Part shown: positions 60,197 to 64,000 of the stretch, one piece after another
How the letters are laid out: the number at the start of each line of letters is the position of its first letter
Position numbering within the stretch: position 1 is the stretch's first letter
Source: Novipirellula aureliae
Lineage (GTDB): Bacteria > Planctomycetota > Planctomycetia > Pirellulales > Pirellulaceae
Reading direction: 5' to 3'
Length of the DNA stretch: 64,000 nucleotides
NCBI RefSeq assembly: GCF_007860185.1
Contig: NZ_SJPY01000005.1
Location: 468,713 to 532,712, forward strand
Program-made: the position numbers and the translations under genes
The notes under the pieces: model-generated
Database searches by the model: none
What the model was told of the DNA's origin: nothing
What the model saw: only the letters and a program-made list of their open reading frames with translations

Positions 60197-62416
60197 CTAC
60201 GGGCCGGGGGGAGGGCCGAAGTTGAATTGCGGCATCGCTCCCCCGCCTTGCATTCCGGGCGGCATTCCAGGCTGCCCCGCTTCTTCGCTGCCTGCCGGGC
60301 GGATCAACTCTTCACGACGAATACGAAGTTTGCGGTACGTGTCCTCGGGAATGACATAATACCAATCAGCAAACCGAGCATTCAATTCACGAACCTTACG
60401 GCGGGCAGCTTCTAAATTGTCGTTCCGCTGGTCCAATTTCCGCTGATTCTCCTTCGTGATCTTCTCCTGCTCGCTCTGCAAACGCTCAAGCTTTTCTTCC
60501 TCCGTCAACGGTTCGTCGTCAGCTGACGCTGAATCGTCGGCCGCATTCAACTCGGGCTCGCCTTCGGGGGCGGCTTCCGATTCCAACTCGGATGCGGATT
60601 CGGAGCCCAATTCTTGCTCGGCAGCGTCCATCGGTTCGGAATCGGCAACCTGCCCGTCGACCTCCGTCACCTCATCCGTATCAACGACTTCCGTATCAAC
60701 GACTTCCGTATCAACGGCTTCTGTTTCCACTTCGTCCGTACCAGCGGCTTCCGTATCAACCTCGTCCGTATCAACGGCTTCCGTTTCCACTTCGTCCGTA
60801 CCGGCGGCTTCCGTTTCCACTTCGTCCGTATCCACTTGAGCTTGGCCTTGGCCGGTCATTTCGCCACTTCCTTCAAGCTCGGATTCTCCTGATTCGGGCG
60901 CCACCGCAGATTCTGCTTCAGGTGTGGCCTCTACCTCTTCGGGTGTAGCTACGACGGGTGCGTCTTCGACGAATTCCATACTCTCTTCAGCATTCTCTTC
61001 GCTGGTCGACTCTTCACTGGTCGACTCTTCACTGGTCGATTCTTCGCTGGTCGATTCTTCACTAGCGGGTCCCTCTTGCTCAGACGTTTCCGATTGCTCT
61101 GTCTTTTCCGCTTCGCCTTCCTTTTCCGCTTCGCCTTCCTTTTCCGCTTCGCCTTCGCCAAGCAGTGCTTCGAGGTCTTCGAGGGTTTGCGGGACTTCCA
61201 TCAAGTCGGGCACAGGAAATTTTGACTGGTCGACTTGCGTGGTGACCAACAAGAAACGATTCACGCCTCCGACCGTTGACTCTTCATCATCATCCTGATC
61301 CGCATTTTCATCCTCATTGGTGACCCCTTCGATGTTTCCGAAACGCAAGACGTATTTTACGCCATCCTTGAGGGAAACGGTTAATTCACCATTCGCCGAC
61401 AAGACTTCGACATCACCGTTTTCGGATGTTTGCACGGGATAGAATCCGCGTCGCATCAGCGATTCAACGGCGTCGTTATCGGAGGTCAGCTCTTTGTCGG
61501 CGCGTAGGTTTGCGCTCATCCCTTCGGGTTTGCGGAGCACATCGACGATCTTCAGATCATCGAGCGCATCTTTGATTTCGTTCAGTTTATCGGAATTAAG
61601 TTCTTCATCTAAACCGAGTTGCACCGTTGTCGGGTCGGCCAACGGATTGTTTGGATCAAACTCGCTTAGCTGTTTCAGCTTCCATTGCGATCCGTCCATT
61701 TCGACATCGGCCGTGTAATTACGATTCAAGGCAATTTGTCCACCTTGTCCCAGGATGGCGCTGTAGTCCTTGATTTCCATACTGTCGACTTCGATGCTGC
61801 TAAGTTTTAGCAGGTCCTCTTCGATCCAATCTTGGAACCGAGTTGTCAATGGTGTTTCATCGAGCGAGACGACATACACGGGATCTTGCCCAGGTCGCCG
61901 AACATACACTTTCGACGGATCGTCCTTGACTTTGTCACCGATGATGATCGAGGCTAAATCGTTTTGCGACTCGTCTTTGAGTGTCACCAAGCGACCGACA
62001 CCTTCGTCACCGATCTGCAGAGCTTCCAGGGCCGGTTCGACGACACCGAGTTCGTCATGATCCTCCGCATTTTCGGTTTGAATATCCAAAACTTTCAGAT
62101 CAACCAATGCGTTGGCGGCACCCTTCATCTGGTCCACTGCGTCGGCTGGGTAGCCCTTGCGTGATGGAATGGTCCAGGCCCCGGTTTGCCGGTCCTTGCG
62201 GACTTCGAACGAGGCCAATGTCCCTTGAAGTTCGTCAAACGTGACGATCTTCAAACTGGCGGCCGATAACGGGTCTTTGAACTCGGCAAACAATGGCTTG
62301 CCGATAATGGGTGTGGTTTCACTTTCGTTTGCAGCAGGCCATGCGACAATGGTTGCGATGCCAAGCACCACGACAGCAGCGGCCCAGAACAATCCGGTTT
62401 TCAATCCTTCAGTCAC
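60197..62416 (-). CDS. DUF4340 protein with long acidic repeat linker
   Basis: A 739-residue protein with an N-terminal membrane segment ('GLFWAAAVVVLGIATIVAWP'), then a DUF4340-type domain ('FEVRKDRQTGAWTIPSRKGY', 'LASIIIGDKVKDDPSKVYVR', 'EEDLLKLSSIEVDSMEIKDY'). A very acidic stretch of about 220 residues follows, built of 'STSEE' and 'DTDEVETEA'-like repeats. The end is proline/glycine-rich ('QPGMPPGMQGGG'). DUF4340 proteins accompany GldG-type ABC components, as here (18 bp behind the GldG-like gene). Confidence 0.85.
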   Translation of the reverse strand: MTEGLKTGLFWAAAVVVLGIATIVAWPAANESETTPIIGKPLFAEFKDPLSAASLKIVTFDELQGTLASFEVRKDRQTGAWTIPSRKGYPADAVDQMKGAANALVDLKVLDIQTENAEDHDELGVVEPALEALQIGDEGVGRLVTLKDESQNDLASIIIGDKVKDDPSKVYVRRPGQDPVYVVSLDETPLTTRFQDWIEEDLLKLSSIEVDSMEIKDYSAILGQGGQIALNRNYTADVEMDGSQWKLKQLSEFDPNNPLADPTTVQLGLDEELNSDKLNEIKDALDDLKIVDVLRKPEGMSANLRADKELTSDNDAVESLMRRGFYPVQTSENGDVEVLSANGELTVSLKDGVKYVLRFGNIEGVTNEDENADQDDDEESTVGGVNRFLLVTTQVDQSKFPVPDLMEVPQTLEDLEALLGEGEAEKEGEAEKEGEAEKTEQSETSEQEGPASEESTSEESTSEESTSEESTSEENAEESMEFVEDAPVVATPEEVEATPEAESAVAPESGESELEGSGEMTGQGQAQVDTDEVETEAAGTDEVETEAVDTDEVDTEAAGTDEVETEAVDTEVVDTEVVDTDEVTEVDGQVADSEPMDAAEQELGSESASELESEAAPEGEPELNAADDSASADDEPLTEEEKLERLQSEQEKITKENQRKLDQRNDNLEAARRKVRELNARFADWYYVIPEDTYRKLRIRREELIRPAGSEEAGQPGMPPGMQGGGAMPQFNFGPPPGP

Positions 62417-62434
62417 AGTCTTTTCTCTCGTAAA

Positions 62435-64000
62435 TTATTTCAAACGGCTCTTGCTGATATTTTCACGTTCACGCAGCCGACGGCTGGCGAAGACAATCAC
62501 ACCGACGATCAGTGGCGGAATACACGGCAGCACAACGGCTGCGGCTTTCACTTGGTTTTGAATCGCGGTCACTTTCTGATCCGCAACACGTTGGATTTCG
62601 CGAATGTTCTTTTGCATCTCGCGTTCCGTCTTGGTTTGCTTGACATCAAGCATTCGCTGTTCCCGTTCTTGCCTGGTTTGGAACTCTTGAACCTTGGCTT
62701 GAATCTCCGCTCGGGATATCCGGCCATCGGCTCCTTCCTTCTGGAGCTTCTCGAGTTCTTCACGTAGCGATTTGAGTCCCGCATCCATTTTTTCTTGGGC
62801 TTCGCGAACGGTCGCATCGGATTCATCTTGGAACGCTTTGCTCTTCTTGCGAACCTCGCTACTCGCTTCTTCCTTGACCGCATCGATCATCTTCAGACTG
62901 GCAAAGATCGGTTCATGCTTGCGAACCTCAATGAATTCCGTTTCACCCGTTAACCAATCGATCGCATTGAGCAGGAACGTCACGTTTTGGAATTGGAACC
63001 GCATTTCCGCAGCCTGTTCAGGGTCCGCTCGAATCTGCAAGAAAACAGGGAGCATCATATCCATGTCAGCGACATAGACCGCTTTGACAGGTGCCATGGC
63101 CGACTCTTTGCCGTCGCCTGCATCATCGGATTCCGCAGTCGCGTCGTCCTTCTCCTCGTCTTCGGCTAATGCCTTGCTGCCGCTCAGCGATTCACCTTCA
63201 ATCGCCATCGCTATCGTCAAACCAGGACTAACCGAGTCGATTTCTCGTTCCAGTGTCGATTGGCCCTGAAGAATCCGAGTGACTTTGTCCATCGAGATCA
63301 ACCCGCTCATCGAACCCGTTTTCAGCAGCGGAGTGTGCTTGAGCGTGGTGGATCCAGTCGCCCGAACGGCACCGGTATAAAGTGCCAAGACCTCTCGAAG
63401 TTTGGACGTGATCGGGTGTTGGTCGCTAAGCGCTTCCCCTTTTTTGACGCCTGGTGCATCGTCTTTCACGAACACCCACAAATCGTTGATGTTCATTTCC
63501 AAGTTCGGATAGGGATTGTATTGTTGCCAAACCAAGTCAGGCGAATACATGCCTTGCATCGCTGCTCTTCCAGGCGACTCGATTTCCAAAGCTTCCCATA
63601 ATTCGCGAATGTCGCCTTTGGGTTGCGGACCACCACCGCCGAACATTGAGCCAGGCGATTGTTTGGGTTGTCCCGTTGGTGTTACATAAGCGTTCACAAA
63701 CGGAATGGGATCTTCGAAGATAGCGACTGGAACGCCTGCTTTGACAGCATCGACGAGTCGACCGAACTGATCGGGCGCTAGTGACGAAGGCTGGACGGCT
63801 AGCAGTGCATCGTACATACCCGGTGCGACGGGGCCGCTCAGGTCGACTTCCTCGACGTCATACTGTTTTGCCAATTCGTCAATTAACGGATGCTTTTCGA
63901 CCTGCTGCATCGACATCATCTGCATCACGGTTCCGCCCATCAATCGAGCGTCGGTAGCAACAATGCCGACCCGTTTCCGCGACCCTTCGGCAACCGTATT
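62435..64000 (-). CDS. GldG-like ABC-type auxiliary component (3' part)
   Basis: The frame is open to the right edge ('...KRVGIVATDARLMGG' precedes the first internal Met), so the gene starts beyond the window. It has the GldG/ABC_transp_aux pattern: 'HPLIDELAKQYDVEEVDLSG', 'VDAVKAGVPVAIFEDPIPFV', 'MLPVFLQIRADPEQAAEMRF', then 'NVTFLLNAIDWLTGE', a coiled-coil of about 100 residues ('EEASSEVRKKSKAFQDESDA...') and a C-terminal membrane helix ('AAVVLPCIPPLIVGVIVFAS'). It likely acts with an ABC transporter at the envelope; DUF4340 follows in the same operon. Confidence 0.85.
   Translation of the reverse strand, partial: NTVAEGSRKRVGIVATDARLMGGTVMQMMSMQQVEKHPLIDELAKQYDVEEVDLSGPVAPGMYDALLAVQPSSLAPDQFGRLVDAVKAGVPVAIFEDPIPFVNAYVTPTGQPKQSPGSMFGGGGPQPKGDIRELWEALEIESPGRAAMQGMYSPDLVWQQYNPYPNLEMNINDLWVFVKDDAPGVKKGEALSDQHPITSKLREVLALYTGAVRATGSTTLKHTPLLKTGSMSGLISMDKVTRILQGQSTLEREIDSVSPGLTIAMAIEGESLSGSKALAEDEEKDDATAESDDAGDGKESAMAPVKAVYVADMDMMLPVFLQIRADPEQAAEMRFQFQNVTFLLNAIDWLTGETEFIEVRKHEPIFASLKMIDAVKEEASSEVRKKSKAFQDESDATVREAQEKMDAGLKSLREELEKLQKEGADGRISRAEIQAKVQEFQTRQEREQRMLDVKQTKTEREMQKNIREIQRVADQKVTAIQNQVKAAAVVLPCIPPLIVGVIVFASRRLRERENISKSRLK

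Overview
The window looks like the chromosome of a planctomycete of the Pirellulaceae (Rhodopirellula-like). The evidence is two DUF1559 proteins with pilin-type N-termini, a WD40-fused Ser/Thr kinase, a VCBS/cadherin giant surface protein, CsrA, a lysine-rich histone-H1-like protein and a free-standing rpsD. No species can be named from sequence alone. 

Region 1 (1-18.4 kb, mostly core). The 3' part of a giant VCBS/cadherin surface protein faces an XPB helicase/Bax1 (DUF790) nuclease pair. A three-gene, translationally coupled run follows: an asparagine-synthetase-like protein, a gamma-glutamylcyclotransferase-fold protein and a secreted GH5 glycosidase. Then come tRNA-Glu, csrA, a NUDIX hydrolase, a decayed gene, nusA (with a promoter and a leader terminator), tRNA-Asp and an HNH endonuclease. 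Two copies of a palindromic element (14.4 and 17.2 kb) mark the start of genome plasticity.

Region 2 (18.4-38.4 kb, accessory). This is an integron-type gene-cassette array with no visible integrase (a CALIN). I count 21 attC-like sites, intact or partial. Most are 88-93 bp and several are exactly 91 bp, each running from an AAC-containing box to a GTT-containing box. They alternate with single small + strand genes that start 8-65 bp after the previous site. Genes include signal-peptide proteins, membrane proteins, a HEAT-repeat protein, a TlpA-like thioredoxin, a zinc-ribbon protein and a degenerate peptidase. Three cassettes appear non-coding. The left end carries two cassettes in inverted orientation and a RelE/ParE-type toxin-antitoxin pair. 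Mobile elements have invaded the array: an IS110/IS1111-type element placed exactly at the G^TT crossover point of an attC, an IS91-type element with a tyrosine recombinase, a REP-associated (Y1) transposase element with duplicated 15-bp ends inside a cassette gene, an IS110 remnant, and two near-identical 137-bp hairpin-rich MITE-like repeats.

Region 3 (38.8-64 kb, core). tRNA-His is followed by a carboxyltransferase (pyruvate carboxylase B/oxaloacetate decarboxylase alpha type), a lipoprotein, a kinase overlapping a DUF1559 gene, a second DUF1559 gene, rpsD, a hairpin-forming 31-bp repeat block and lpd. A 1.37-kaa planctomycete-type protein, the histone-like protein, ettA, guaA and surE come next. 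The window closes with a DUF4340 gene and the 3' part of a GldG-like gene, an ABC-type gliding/transport accessory pair.

The strongest leads are the cassette array itself, the IS insertion at the attC crossover, and the small dispersed structured repeats.
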